NCBI GenBank assembly: GCA_010692645.1
Contig: JAAHGS010000021.1
Location: forward strand, 51,949-115,948
Reading direction: 5' to 3'
Length of the DNA stretch: 64,000 nt
Origin: Symploca sp. SIO2E9
Lineage (GTDB): Bacteria; Cyanobacteriota; Cyanobacteriia; Cyanobacteriales; Coleofasciculaceae
Of the stretch, positions 8,854-16,103 are shown piece after piece; position 1 is the stretch's first letter, and each line of letters opens with the position of its first letter. Below the pieces are notes generated by a model. The model had not been told where the DNA came from and did no database searches. It saw only the letters and a list, made by a program, of their open reading frames with translations. Position numbers and translations under genes: made by a program.

Positions 8854-9828
8854 ATGAGAGTGATCGCTCAGCAGGAAAGCAAGGCAGGCAAATGGCAGAT
8901 TGCAGTTGGGGTGTTGCTGTTACTATGGCTAAGTGGCTGCTCTCAACCAGTGGTGAATGGTTCATCATCACAACAATCATTTAACCAGGGAGAACAAAGC
9001 CAAAACACAGAAGGCAAAAAAGTTGTCTTGACAACCTTCACAGTCCTTGCAGATATGGTTCGTAACGTTGCCGGGGACAAAGTGAATGTCGAGTCTCTAA
9101 CCAAAATTGGGGCAGAAATACATGGTTATGAACCAACCCCTAGCGATTTGGTTAGGGCACAACAAGCTGATCTAATTATGGATAATGGCTTTGGACTAGA
9201 ACGCTGGGCAAAGAAATTCTATAGCAATCTTAAGGATATTCCTCATGTCACTCTCAGCAAGGGTATCGATCCCATTTTGATTTCTGAGGATGCTTATGCT
9301 GGTAAACCTAATCCCCATGCCTGGATGTCACCTCAAAATGCTTTAGTCTATGTAGAAAATATCCGCCAAGCTCTAGTTGAACTTGACCCAAAGCATGCAC
9401 CAACCTACAATGCCAATGCTAAAGTCTACAGCTCAAAGATTCAAAATCTAGACCAGAAGTTGCGCCAGGAAATCTCAGCACTTCCTTCAAACCAACGCTA
9501 TATGGTTACCTGTGAAGGAGCATTTTCTTATTTGACCCAAGATTACGCTCTCAAGGAAGTATATATCTGGGCTGTTAATTCTGAGCGACAAGCTACTCCT
9601 AAACAAGTTGAAAAAGTAATTAATACAGTCAAAACTAATAATATTCCTGTAATCTTTTGTGAAAGTACGGTCAGCAATAAAGCTCAAAAGGAAGTTGCCA
9701 AGGCATCTGGAGCAAAGTTTGGTGGTGTTTTCTATGTCGATTCTCTATCTCAAACTGATGGACCTGTACCCAGTTATCTAGACTTAATGGAATACAACAC
9801 TAAAACTCTGATTAAGGGTTTTAAATGA
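8854..9828 (+). CDS. mntC: Manganese ABC transporter, substrate-binding lipoprotein
   Basis: Captures Mn2+ outside the inner membrane and delivers it to MntB/MntA. The 324-residue protein has a lipoprotein signal (LWLSGC, Cys29). The metal ligands His90, His155, Glu221 and Asp296 are all present and each is one position from the ligands known for Synechocystis MntC (His89, His154, Glu220, Asp295). Cys220 and Cys269 correspond to the redox-sensitive disulfide of that protein. This makes Mn much likelier than Zn. It is the first gene of mntC-mntA-mntB and is separated from mntA by a strong hairpin. In Synechocystis the operon is repressed by ManS/ManR; no operator was identified here. Confidence 0.93.
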   Translation: MRVIAQQESKAGKWQIAVGVLLLLWLSGCSQPVVNGSSSQQSFNQGEQSQNTEGKKVVLTTFTVLADMVRNVAGDKVNVESLTKIGAEIHGYEPTPSDLVRAQQADLIMDNGFGLERWAKKFYSNLKDIPHVTLSKGIDPILISEDAYAGKPNPHAWMSPQNALVYVENIRQALVELDPKHAPTYNANAKVYSSKIQNLDQKLRQEISALPSNQRYMVTCEGAFSYLTQDYALKEVYIWAVNSERQATPKQVEKVINTVKTNNIPVIFCESTVSNKAQKEVAKASGAKFGGVFYVDSLSQTDGPVPSYLDLMEYNTKTLIKGFK

Positions 9829-9840
9829 TCAAGTATTTAT

Positions 9841-9874
9841 AAATGATTTAGCTTAAAAATAAACTAAATCATTT
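9841..9874 (+). terminator. Intercistronic hairpin between mntC and mntA
   Basis: AAATGATTTAG and CTAAATCATTT form a perfect 11-bp stem around a 12-base loop, starting 12 bases after the mntC stop. The stem is AT-rich and has no long T-run. A partial terminator or an mRNA-stabilising hairpin that keeps the binding protein in excess over the permease is the likely role (inference). Confidence 0.5.
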
Positions 9875-9990
9875 ATCTAATACCAATCTTGAAAATAACT
9901 GGAAACTGAGATCATATAAACAACAGTGTTGATTGCCAATATTGCAATTACTAATATTGAGTATTTGACTTTACTTTGAGAATAATTACT

Positions 9991-10728
9991 ATGTCCCCCA
10001 TCAGTATTCAAGTAGAAAATGTCACAGTTTCCTACAACAAAAAAATTGCCCTCTATGGTGCCAACTTAAAACTTTACCCTGGTTCAATTGGTGGGTTAGT
10101 GGGGATGAATGGTAGCGGCAAATCAACTCTGTTTAAGGCAATTATGGGTTTTGTTAAACCTAAAACAGGGCGAGTACTGATCAATGGTATGCCAATTAAA
10201 AAGGTGCAAAAACATAATCTTGTAGCTTATGTTCCCCAAACAGAGGAAGTGGATTGGAATTTTCCCGTAAATGTTTGGGATGTAGTGATGATGGGTCGCT
10301 ACGGCTACATGAATATTCTCAGGATTCCTAGTAAAACTGACCGTAAAATCGTAGCAGAAAGTCTCAATCGTGTCCAAATGAAAGAATTTCAAAATCGGCA
10401 GATTGGTGAACTTTCAGGTGGACAAAAAAAACGGGCTTTCCTTGCTCGTGCTCTAGCCCAAAAAGGACAGGTTATTTTGCTAGATGAACCTTTCACAGGG
10501 GTAGATATCAAAACAGAAAGAACGATTATTGACCTTTTGGTCGAATTGCGAGAATTGGGTCACACAATCTTGATTTCCACCCATGATCTTGACTCTGTTT
10601 CTACATTTTGTGACCAAGTAATACTAGTCAACCGTACTGTTTTAGCCTACGGTCCTACTGCTGAAGTATTTACCCAAGAAAATCTTAATCGTACCTTCGG
10701 TGGTACAATACCAAAGGTCTTATTCTAA
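9991..10728 (+). CDS. mntA: Manganese ABC transporter, ATP-binding protein
   Basis: ATPase of the Mn2+ importer (cluster C/family 9 metal transporters). Walker [10 protein letters not shown], signature LSGGQKKR, Walker B VILLDEP and the switch His in ISTHDLD are all intact. The ATG at 9991 gives 245 residues; an in-frame TTG at 9976 has no better support. It follows mntC by 162 bases containing a hairpin, and precedes mntB by 63 bases occupied by a dispersed repeat. Membrane-associated on the cytoplasmic face. The name follows the Synechocystis mntCAB convention, where A is the ATPase. Confidence 0.93.
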   Translation: MSPISIQVENVTVSYNKKIALYGANLKLYPGSIGGLVGMNGSGKSTLFKAIMGFVKPKTGRVLINGMPIKKVQKHNLVAYVPQTEEVDWNFPVNVWDVVMMGRYGYMNILRIPSKTDRKIVAESLNRVQMKEFQNRQIGELSGGQKKRAFLARALAQKGQVILLDEPFTGVDIKTERTIIDLLVELRELGHTILISTHDLDSVSTFCDQVILVNRTVLAYGPTAEVFTQENLNRTFGGTIPKVLF

Positions 10729-10750
10729 CTGAGAATCTATGGAAATTAAG

Positions 10751-10872
10751 CTGTTACGCATTTAAATCATATATTTATTCGATATTATTTAATGGCCAAA
10801 ACTCTTGTTCCTTCTGCCTCCTGCCTCCTGCCTTCTGTCTTGCTGTTGTGCATTTTTAATGCACAACAGCTT
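10751..10872 (+). repeat. Dispersed hairpin repeat family H2, copy 1 (forms the 5' end of mntB)
   Basis: About 120 bases shared with 50986-51100 (nearly full length) and 24571-24656 (right part). It runs from CATTTAAATCATATATTTAT through CTTCTGCCTCCTGCC heptamers to a hairpin of 12 perfect base pairs: GCTGTTGTGCAT (10842-10853), loop TTTTA, ATGCACAACAGC (10859-10870), and ends in TT. This copy includes the first ATG of the mntB frame. Confidence 0.8.
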
Positions 10873-11724
10873 GGTAAAATTTGGGAATGGTTTGCGACTC
10901 CCTTACAACATGGGTTTATGATTAAGGCAGTTTTTGTAAGTGCCTTAGTTGGAATAATTTGTTCTGTTTTATCCTGCTATATGACCCTCAAGGGTTGGGC
11001 ATTGATGGGGGATGCTGTTTCTCACGCAGTACTGCCGGGAGTAGTAATCGCCTACATTCTCAATATTCCCTTTGCAATTGGCGCTTTTGTATTTGGTTTA
11101 GGTTCAGTTATCGCTATCGGTTTTATTAAGGAAAAAACTAGGATCAAAGAAGATACTGTAATTGGGTTAGTTTTCACAGGTTTCTTTGCTTTAGGACTGA
11201 TACTAATCTCGAAGACGCCAAGTAATATAGACCTAATGCATATCCTCTTTGGTAATGTGCTGGGAATCTCAAATAGCGATATTATCCAGACGGCGATTAT
11301 TGGCGTAATTACCATGGTAGTGTTAGCTTTGTTGCGCAGAGACTTACTACTTTTTTGTTTTGACCCAACCCATGCCCGTTCTATTGGCTTGAACACTACT
11401 GCCATTTACTATACTCTTCTAGGGTTGTTGGCTTTGACAATTGTGGCAGCACAACAAACTGTAGGTATCATTCTGGTGATTGCGATGCTAGTTACTCCAG
11501 GTGCAACTGCCTATATGTTAAGCGATCGCTTCGACCAAATGACATTAATTGCTGTAATTTCTGGAGTTTTCTCAAGCGTCATGGGAACTTTAATCAGCTA
11601 CCATATTGATGCTTCTACTGGGGGTTGCATTGTAGTCTTGCAGACTCTGTTATTTATAGCGGCAATGATTTTTGCTCCCAAGCATGGTCTGTTGTTTAAT
11701 TTTGCCCCTTTTTCAAAAGGATAA
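10792..11724 (+). CDS. mntB: Manganese ABC transporter, permease, with repeat-derived N-terminus
   Basis: Family 9 (ABC-3) permease of about eight membrane helices that forms the Mn2+ channel. Typical blocks include FMIKAVFVSALVGI, ALMGDAVSHAVLPG and the TVGIILVIAMLVTPGATAY segment. The frame opens at ATG 10792, but codons 1-28 lie inside dispersed repeat H2 and encode a Cys/Leu/Ser-rich leader unlike relatives. Resemblance to other family members begins at about residue 30 (IWEWFATPLQHGFM). The next ATG is 10918 (residue 43), which would cut into the first helix. So the insertion either supplied a new start and N-terminus or forced a non-standard start. No reading frame break is seen. Confidence 0.88.
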   Translation: MAKTLVPSASCLLPSVLLLCIFNAQQLGKIWEWFATPLQHGFMIKAVFVSALVGIICSVLSCYMTLKGWALMGDAVSHAVLPGVVIAYILNIPFAIGAFVFGLGSVIAIGFIKEKTRIKEDTVIGLVFTGFFALGLILISKTPSNIDLMHILFGNVLGISNSDIIQTAIIGVITMVVLALLRRDLLLFCFDPTHARSIGLNTTAIYYTLLGLLALTIVAAQQTVGIILVIAMLVTPGATAYMLSDRFDQMTLIAVISGVFSSVMGTLISYHIDASTGGCIVVLQTLLFIAAMIFAPKHGLLFNFAPFSKG

Positions 11725-11741
11725 TTTTAAGCATTGAAGCT

Positions 11742-11791
11742 CTAAGACCATAGCGAAGCTTGGTCTTAGATTCCAAGAACACTCCTTGGAA
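11742..11791 (+). terminator. Two adjacent hairpins after mntB
   Basis: CTAAGACCA...TGGTCTTAG (9 bp, 11742-11769) is followed directly by TTCCAAG...CTTGGAA (7 bp, 11771-11791). They begin 17 bases after the mntB stop and are likely to end or protect the mnt transcript. No T-run follows, so factor-independent termination is not assured. The rest of the spacer to 11949 shows nothing else. Confidence 0.45.
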
Positions 11792-11949
11792 GGCAACGTT
11801 TCAATAGCTCACTTGGGAGGTTTTAAACCGCTGGCACCAAGTTCCAAGTTTAGTAGTGTTGATCACGCCCAAATACTTCCCTAGTTTGGGTTTCTGTAAT
11901 TTGAAACACTCCTACTGTTTTCCTATTCTCAGCTGTGTAGAACCTTACT

Positions 11950-13242
11950 TTATGCTTTGAATACCATTGCTGGATCAAGGCGAGTAACCTTCTGAATCGC
12001 AAATACTGCTGAACCAACGCACATTACCACTGTTAGTCCAAAAACCCAGAGCATTGATGTTGGTGTAATTAAAATTAAAATGCCCTGAGTCGCAAAAGTC
12101 CAAGTTGCAATACCATAGCAGAGTGCCGTACTAGGAATATAACCAAGAACAGCCATCCAGAGAGCTTGTTCGACAATCACACCGTAAATCTGCGCATCGG
12201 AAGCACCCATAGCCTTGAGAGTGCCAAACTCTTTGAGATGGTCAGACACAGAAGAGTAAAGAATTTGAGCAACAATAATTACCCCAACAATAACACCAAC
12301 AGCAGCACCAAGACCTAGAACAAATCCGATTCCGGTTCGCCTTTGCCAAAAGATGCGATTCTTAGCAGTAAACTCCTCACTAGTGTATGCTTTGATATTT
12401 GGTAAGGCAGCTTCTAGTTCTCCTTTAAGCTTCTGTAAATCTTGGTTAGGTTCAGCTTTAATCAAGATGTAAGTAATTAGATCTGAGGCAACTAACTTTT
12501 TGGGGATAGCAGGGGGTTGAGCAGTAGCAGAGACTTCTTCCTGGGAATCTTCTACAGGGTTAGTAAAGTAAGTATTTGTACACGTTAATTCTTCCGAGCC
12601 TGATGGCAATTTGCAGGAAATACTAGTAGTTTGACCAGAAGTTATGTAAGCGTTAGCATTTTCTAAAGAAGTAAACATGAAAGCATTAGACACAATCGAG
12701 CGGTTCCCTTGGGTTAAACCAATCAATTGTGCTGGCAAGGAACCAACTTCAACAACGTCACCAACTCCCCTGACATGGAGCGAGTTAAGGTTAGTAGTAT
12801 CTACCATCACTGTGTAAGGCTCCTCCAAGGAATTCAAAGAGCCTTGCACGATATTTACAGGTCTAAACAATTGTCCGTTAGGCTCAAATCCCACCACTCT
12901 GACGCGAGAAATTTCACCGGAAGTTGGACGCCACAAAGAACCACTGAAAACTATTGCTTCTGCTCGCTCCACCCCTGGCAACTCACGAGCCATAAGTAAG
13001 TGGGAAAGAGGCATTGGCAATGTCAGTTCCAACTGTACCATGCGATCGGAAGTAACCCAAATATCAGCGTTGGAATTATAAATTAACTGAGAGCTAGAGC
13101 GAGTAAAGCCGTTAAATATACCTGTTTGCATCGTTACCAGGGTAACAGCAAACATAATTCCTGCCTGAGCGACAAGGAAGCGAGGAAAGTCTTCAAGAAG
13201 GTTCTTACGGGCAATAGAAACCATACGGGAAACTGAGACCAT
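11950..13242 (-). CDS. DevC-like ABC transporter permease (FtsX/MacB fold)
   Basis: A 430-residue inner-membrane protein. One helix near residues 25-48 is followed by a large periplasmic domain (about 50-290) and three C-terminal helices (about 305-430), the layout of MacB/FtsX-type mechanotransmitter permeases. The N-terminus IARKNLLEDFPRFLVAQAGI and the INGF-like TRSSSQLIYNSNADIW region match the cyanobacterial DevC group, which exports heterocyst glycolipids or other envelope material. DevB and DevA partners are not adjacent; the gene follows a response regulator with only 11 bases between stop and start. ATG at 13242 is preferred to an upstream TTG. The periplasmic domain holds a Cys pair around CKLPSGSEELTC. 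Confidence 0.8.
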   Translation of the reverse strand: MVSVSRMVSIARKNLLEDFPRFLVAQAGIMFAVTLVTMQTGIFNGFTRSSSQLIYNSNADIWVTSDRMVQLELTLPMPLSHLLMARELPGVERAEAIVFSGSLWRPTSGEISRVRVVGFEPNGQLFRPVNIVQGSLNSLEEPYTVMVDTTNLNSLHVRGVGDVVEVGSLPAQLIGLTQGNRSIVSNAFMFTSLENANAYITSGQTTSISCKLPSGSEELTCTNTYFTNPVEDSQEEVSATAQPPAIPKKLVASDLITYILIKAEPNQDLQKLKGELEAALPNIKAYTSEEFTAKNRIFWQRRTGIGFVLGLGAAVGVIVGVIIVAQILYSSVSDHLKEFGTLKAMGASDAQIYGVIVEQALWMAVLGYIPSTALCYGIATWTFATQGILILITPTSMLWVFGLTVVMCVGSAVFAIQKVTRLDPAMVFKA

Positions 13243-13253
13243 ATGCAAATCAG

Positions 13254-13664
13254 TTATAACTGAATTGAACTATTAGGTATCTTGGCTAAGATCTGATTGA
13301 CAAACCCTTGCTGATCAATTACTGGTTTAGGGATGTAGCCATCGGCTCCACTGCTCTGTAGAAATCTTTCACGATCACCAGGCATACTGTGAGCTGTTAC
13401 CAATATTACTGGCAGATTAGCAGTTTGGGGGTTTGACTTGAGCATTTGAGTTATCTTGATGCCGTCAACTGCTTGTCCCTGATAGTAACTATTGTTGAGA
13501 GAAACATCCATTAGAATCAAATCGGCTTCATTCGACTCTGCGATTTGCATCACTTTGTCTACGTCTTCCGTATGCATGGTTGCTAAGCCACCTAACTTAG
13601 TTAAAATTTTCTTAAAAATTCGCCAATTAATCAGATCATCTTCTACAACCAGAACAGTTTTCAT
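13254..13664 (-). CDS. CheY-like single-domain response regulator
   Basis: A 136-residue receiver domain with no output domain. The acidic pair is in VVEDD near the N-terminus, the phospho-acceptor is Asp53 (LILMDVS), the conserved Thr is in LVTAHS and the Lys in IPKPV. Such stand-alone receivers act by protein contact. It is the upstream partner of the DevC-like permease (11 bases apart), an unusual pairing that suggests phosphorelay control of an export complex, by inference. ATG at 13664 is favoured because the extra MI of the longer frame has no support. Confidence 0.85.
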   Translation of the reverse strand: MKTVLVVEDDLINWRIFKKILTKLGGLATMHTEDVDKVMQIAESNEADLILMDVSLNNSYYQGQAVDGIKITQMLKSNPQTANLPVILVTAHSMPGDRERFLQSSGADGYIPKPVIDQQGFVNQILAKIPNSSIQL

Positions 13665-13848
13665 GATCACAACCCTGATATGGTAATTTAGAGTATTAGA
13701 TCATTAAACTAGCAGCTTAGTGAACACTGTCAGCATCACTGGACACATAAGATAATAATGACCTAAACATTCTAAGCTTGCTGCCATGCCCAATTGCTCT
13801 CGTTGCTTGGGGCTGTAAAATCTTAAACCCCAGGCAAAAAAATGATAA

Positions 13849-14643
13849 TCAATATCTTAAGTTCGACTTTCGGCGGCGCAGCCAAATAAACAGCAGTAAA
13901 CTAACAATAGCAATTGCTAATCCTCCGGCTGTGGCAGCAATCATAGGTGTAGTGCTATGACGTACGGCAATCGCCACTAATGCCCAGACAATCACTAGGG
14001 GGTAGGCGGTGTCAGCTCTCTTAATAATCACAATAGCAGCAATAACAGCAGCACACATCAGCACTATTACTGTCCACTCTTGGGGACTTATGCCCCACCC
14101 AGACCATTTTAGATAGTAGAGGACGAGTGCCACATTGACAATTGTCGCAACACTAATCCAGCCAAGATAGATACTCACAGGCATGTGAATGAACCACCTC
14201 TCCTGCTGGGAAACTTTTTCTAAGCCAATTCTCAAGCGCAGATAAATCCCAATTAAGGGTAGCAAAATCACCAGCATGGCTAGTAATGATAGAGGAAAAA
14301 GTCGGTATTGGAAGAGGAAAACCCAGCAAATCTGAGCTAAACTACTCAATATTAACGGATAGCCGGTCTTACGCAATATAGGTTTTTGCCGCTGGGCAGG
14401 CAGTGCCTGATAAAATCCGAAGCTGATTAAACTCAGATAAATTAGTCCCCAAATTGCAAAGGCATAGTTGGCTGGTGTAATCTGAACCTCTCTGAAGATT
14501 GTATTAGATATTTCACCAATCGTCAGTCCGTTGATGGGTGCTACATTGGCTAAAATATTGATAACAAAAGCGGCAATTATCGCACTTAAGCTGAGTAATT
14601 GTCTTAAAAAATCTCGGTCTAAGTATTTGCTAGACTGTGTCAT
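13849..14643 (-). CDS. TspO/MBR-related polytopic membrane protein
   Basis: A 264-residue, highly hydrophobic protein with about seven predicted membrane helices. The segment ITPANYAFAIWGLIYLSL (about residues 53-70) resembles the P-x-x-x-F-A-x-W-x-x-x-Y pattern of the tryptophan-rich sensory protein family, and this longer form is common in cyanobacteria. The C-terminus is a short basic tail (RRRKSN). Ligand and function are unknown; TspO proteins bind porphyrins or sterols and respond to stress, but that should not be assumed here. A stand-alone gene, with a 180-base spacer to the response regulator gene and a repeat-rich spacer upstream. Confidence 0.55.
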   Translation of the reverse strand: MTQSSKYLDRDFLRQLLSLSAIIAAFVINILANVAPINGLTIGEISNTIFREVQITPANYAFAIWGLIYLSLISFGFYQALPAQRQKPILRKTGYPLILSSLAQICWVFLFQYRLFPLSLLAMLVILLPLIGIYLRLRIGLEKVSQQERWFIHMPVSIYLGWISVATIVNVALVLYYLKWSGWGISPQEWTVIVLMCAAVIAAIVIIKRADTAYPLVIVWALVAIAVRHSTTPMIAATAGGLAIAIVSLLLFIWLRRRKSNLRY

Positions 14644-14754
14644 TTTAAATTCTAGGTGAGAGACTCTTGCTTATTTACCTAAATCAGCTAATTGTTAATA
14701 AACCTGGTATATATAGCACTTCTCAAATTGGTGAGATACAAATTTCTTGGTTTT

Positions 14755-14798
14755 AGGGAGCAGGGAGTAGGGAGTAGGGAGCAGGGAGCAGAGAACAG
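14755..14798 (+). repeat. Heptamer tandem repeat (AGGGAGY units)
   Basis: About six units of period 7 (AGGGAGC/AGGGAGT) form an STRR-type block as seen in many filamentous cyanobacteria. It lies in the 525-base spacer 14644-15168, which otherwise holds AT-rich sequence and MITE copy B. Short ORFs over it are artefacts of the repeat. Confidence 0.8.
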
Positions 14799-15013
14799 AA
14801 CTAGGTGTATCTCAGTTATTCGAGAAACGCTATATCAAGATTTAAAGTTTATTGCTAGATTTAGTGTAATAGTCAAATCATAAAGCTTACACGAGGTTAA
14901 AAAATTATTCTACTTACTGACAAATCGATTTATGATTTATGTTGTTCAAGCATACAATTATTTATCTAATTCAAATTTAATATAGTGAAATCTGGCACTG
15001 AGGATGTGTCAGG

Positions 15014-15109
15014 GGGTGAGCGAAAAAAAGAGTGGGGGAAGGAGTAAGCAGACGCTCCAGACGCTCCAGACGCGGAGAATTGAAATTCCAACCAAAATTT
15101 CGTTCACCC
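15014..15109 (+). repeat. MITE-like repeat family M1, copy B (complete)
   Basis: Starts GGGTGAGCGAAA and ends TTTCGTTCACCC, with the same interior order as copy A (GCAGACG, CCAGACG units, CGCGGAGAA). It ends 59 bases before the start of the cyclic-nucleotide-binding protein gene and is open in that gene's frame, which artificially lengthens the ORF to 15004. It probably lies in that gene's leader or promoter. Confidence 0.8.
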
Positions 15110-15168
15110 GATGTCAGGAAACAGCTAAAGTACCCCTGCAAACACAATCAGAAAGACAAAGGTCGGTT

Positions 15169-15750
15169 ATGAAAAAAATCTTTTTTTTACTAGGCGAACT
15201 CGACGACGATGACATTGATTGGATGATTGCGACAGGCAGCCGAGAGGAAGTTGCAGCTGGTACTGTCCTCATTGAGGAAGGCAAGCCCATTGATACACTG
15301 CACATCCTACTGGAAGGAACTTTATCCGTTTCTGTTTCTGCCTTGGAAGGCAAAACCATCGCTCGCTTAAAAAGTGGGGCGGTGGTAGGAGAAATGTCTT
15401 TTGCTGACGCCCGCCCTCCCTCAGCTACCGTTCAAGCTGTTGAAACATCCCTGGTGTTATCCGTTCCTCGAGCCAAATTACTCGAAAAACTACAAAAGGA
15501 TGAAGGGTTCGCCTCTCGCTTCTACCGAGCGATCGCTATTTTTCTGTCGACCAGACTTCGGGGTACAGTTAGATATCTTGGCTATGCCAAAACTCAGCTT
15601 CTAGAAGAAGACCTCGAATCTGAAGATCTATCACCTGAAACCATCAATAATGTGCCACTAGCACAAGCTAGATTTGATTGGCTGTTGAGGCGGTTGAAAA
15701 ACAGCGATCATGCAGTGTTGCCAAGTGAACCCTTAACCTTTCCGGAGTAA
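15169..15750 (+). CDS. Cyclic nucleotide-binding domain protein without a DNA-binding domain
   Basis: A 193-residue protein with one cNMP-binding beta-roll (about residues 8-130). It includes LIEEGKPIDTLHILLEGTL, the GAVVGEMSF phosphate-binding cassette region and a following helix. No winged-helix follows; the C-terminal 60 residues are acidic then basic and unassigned. The cassette lacks the canonical RPRxA Arg arrangement: ARPPSATV is present instead of RTATV. Ligand binding is therefore uncertain. ATG 15169 is chosen because upstream codons fall in a MITE copy. The role may be membrane or enzyme regulation, unknown. Confidence 0.75.
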   Translation: MKKIFFLLGELDDDDIDWMIATGSREEVAAGTVLIEEGKPIDTLHILLEGTLSVSVSALEGKTIARLKSGAVVGEMSFADARPPSATVQAVETSLVLSVPRAKLLEKLQKDEGFASRFYRAIAIFLSTRLRGTVRYLGYAKTQLLEEDLESEDLSPETINNVPLAQARFDWLLRRLKNSDHAVLPSEPLTFPE

Positions 15751-15776
15751 ACAGGCGAGGGTATAAGCTCTCGTAT

Positions 15777-15953
15777 TTAGGAGCCTGAGTTATCTTCGTT
15801 GTTGATCTTCGGCATATAGTTAGGACGGTCCTTATCTTCCCAACCAGCAGGACGCTTAGAGTTATACCAAGCAATCGAGCCAATACCGACAGCGGCAATA
15901 AAACCGACGATATAGACGACAGTAAAAGCAATTGGAAAACTACCCACTTCCAT
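15777..15953 (-). CDS. Psb35-like small membrane protein
   Basis: A 58-residue protein: one N-terminal membrane helix (about residues 6-30, FPIAFTVVYIVGFIAAVGIG) followed by the hydrophilic tail AWYNSKRPAGWEDKDRP. The helix plus WYNSKRP motif matches my recollection of the cyanobacterial photosystem II assembly factor Psb35 (Ssl2148 in Synechocystis), which is thylakoid-bound and acts in PSII repair/assembly. The match is from memory, so no gene symbol is given. ATG at 15953 is preferred over a GTG four codons upstream. Convergent with the cNMP-binding protein gene, 26 bases apart. Confidence 0.6.
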   Translation of the reverse strand: MEVGSFPIAFTVVYIVGFIAAVGIGSIAWYNSKRPAGWEDKDRPNYMPKINNEDNSGS

Positions 15954-16080
15954 TAATAAATACACAGCTTGTTAACTCCTAGTTGCATTTTCGCCATCCT
16001 ACCAAAGCTCGGGAACTCATTTCCTATATTTATGATGCTTAGTGAGGGTAAATTCGTTGGAATCCCCGTGACCTAAGAAT

Positions 16081-16099
16081 CCCTCGTCTCCGGCGAGGG
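16081..16099 (-). terminator. Hairpin downstream of the PBP1A gene
   Basis: CCCTCG-tctccgg-CGAGGG forms a 6-bp GC-rich stem starting 4 bases past the stop codon of the minus-strand PBP gene. A likely transcript end, although the T-run is weak. A related CCTCG...CGAGG hairpin occurs near 34995-35010. Confidence 0.4.
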
Positions 16100-16103
16100 A
16101 GTG

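Noticed and set aside
8654..8980. Minus-strand ORF overlapping the start of mntC
   Set aside because: Antisense to the mntC signal peptide and its promoter region. No start support.
14692..14883. 63-residue plus-strand ORF upstream of MITE copy B
   Set aside because: Built largely from the AGGGAGY heptamer repeat, without a ribosome site or protein-like composition.
15004..15168. N-terminal extension of the cNMP-binding protein
   Set aside because: The extra residues translate MITE copy B and flanking sequence. ATG 15169 is the better start.
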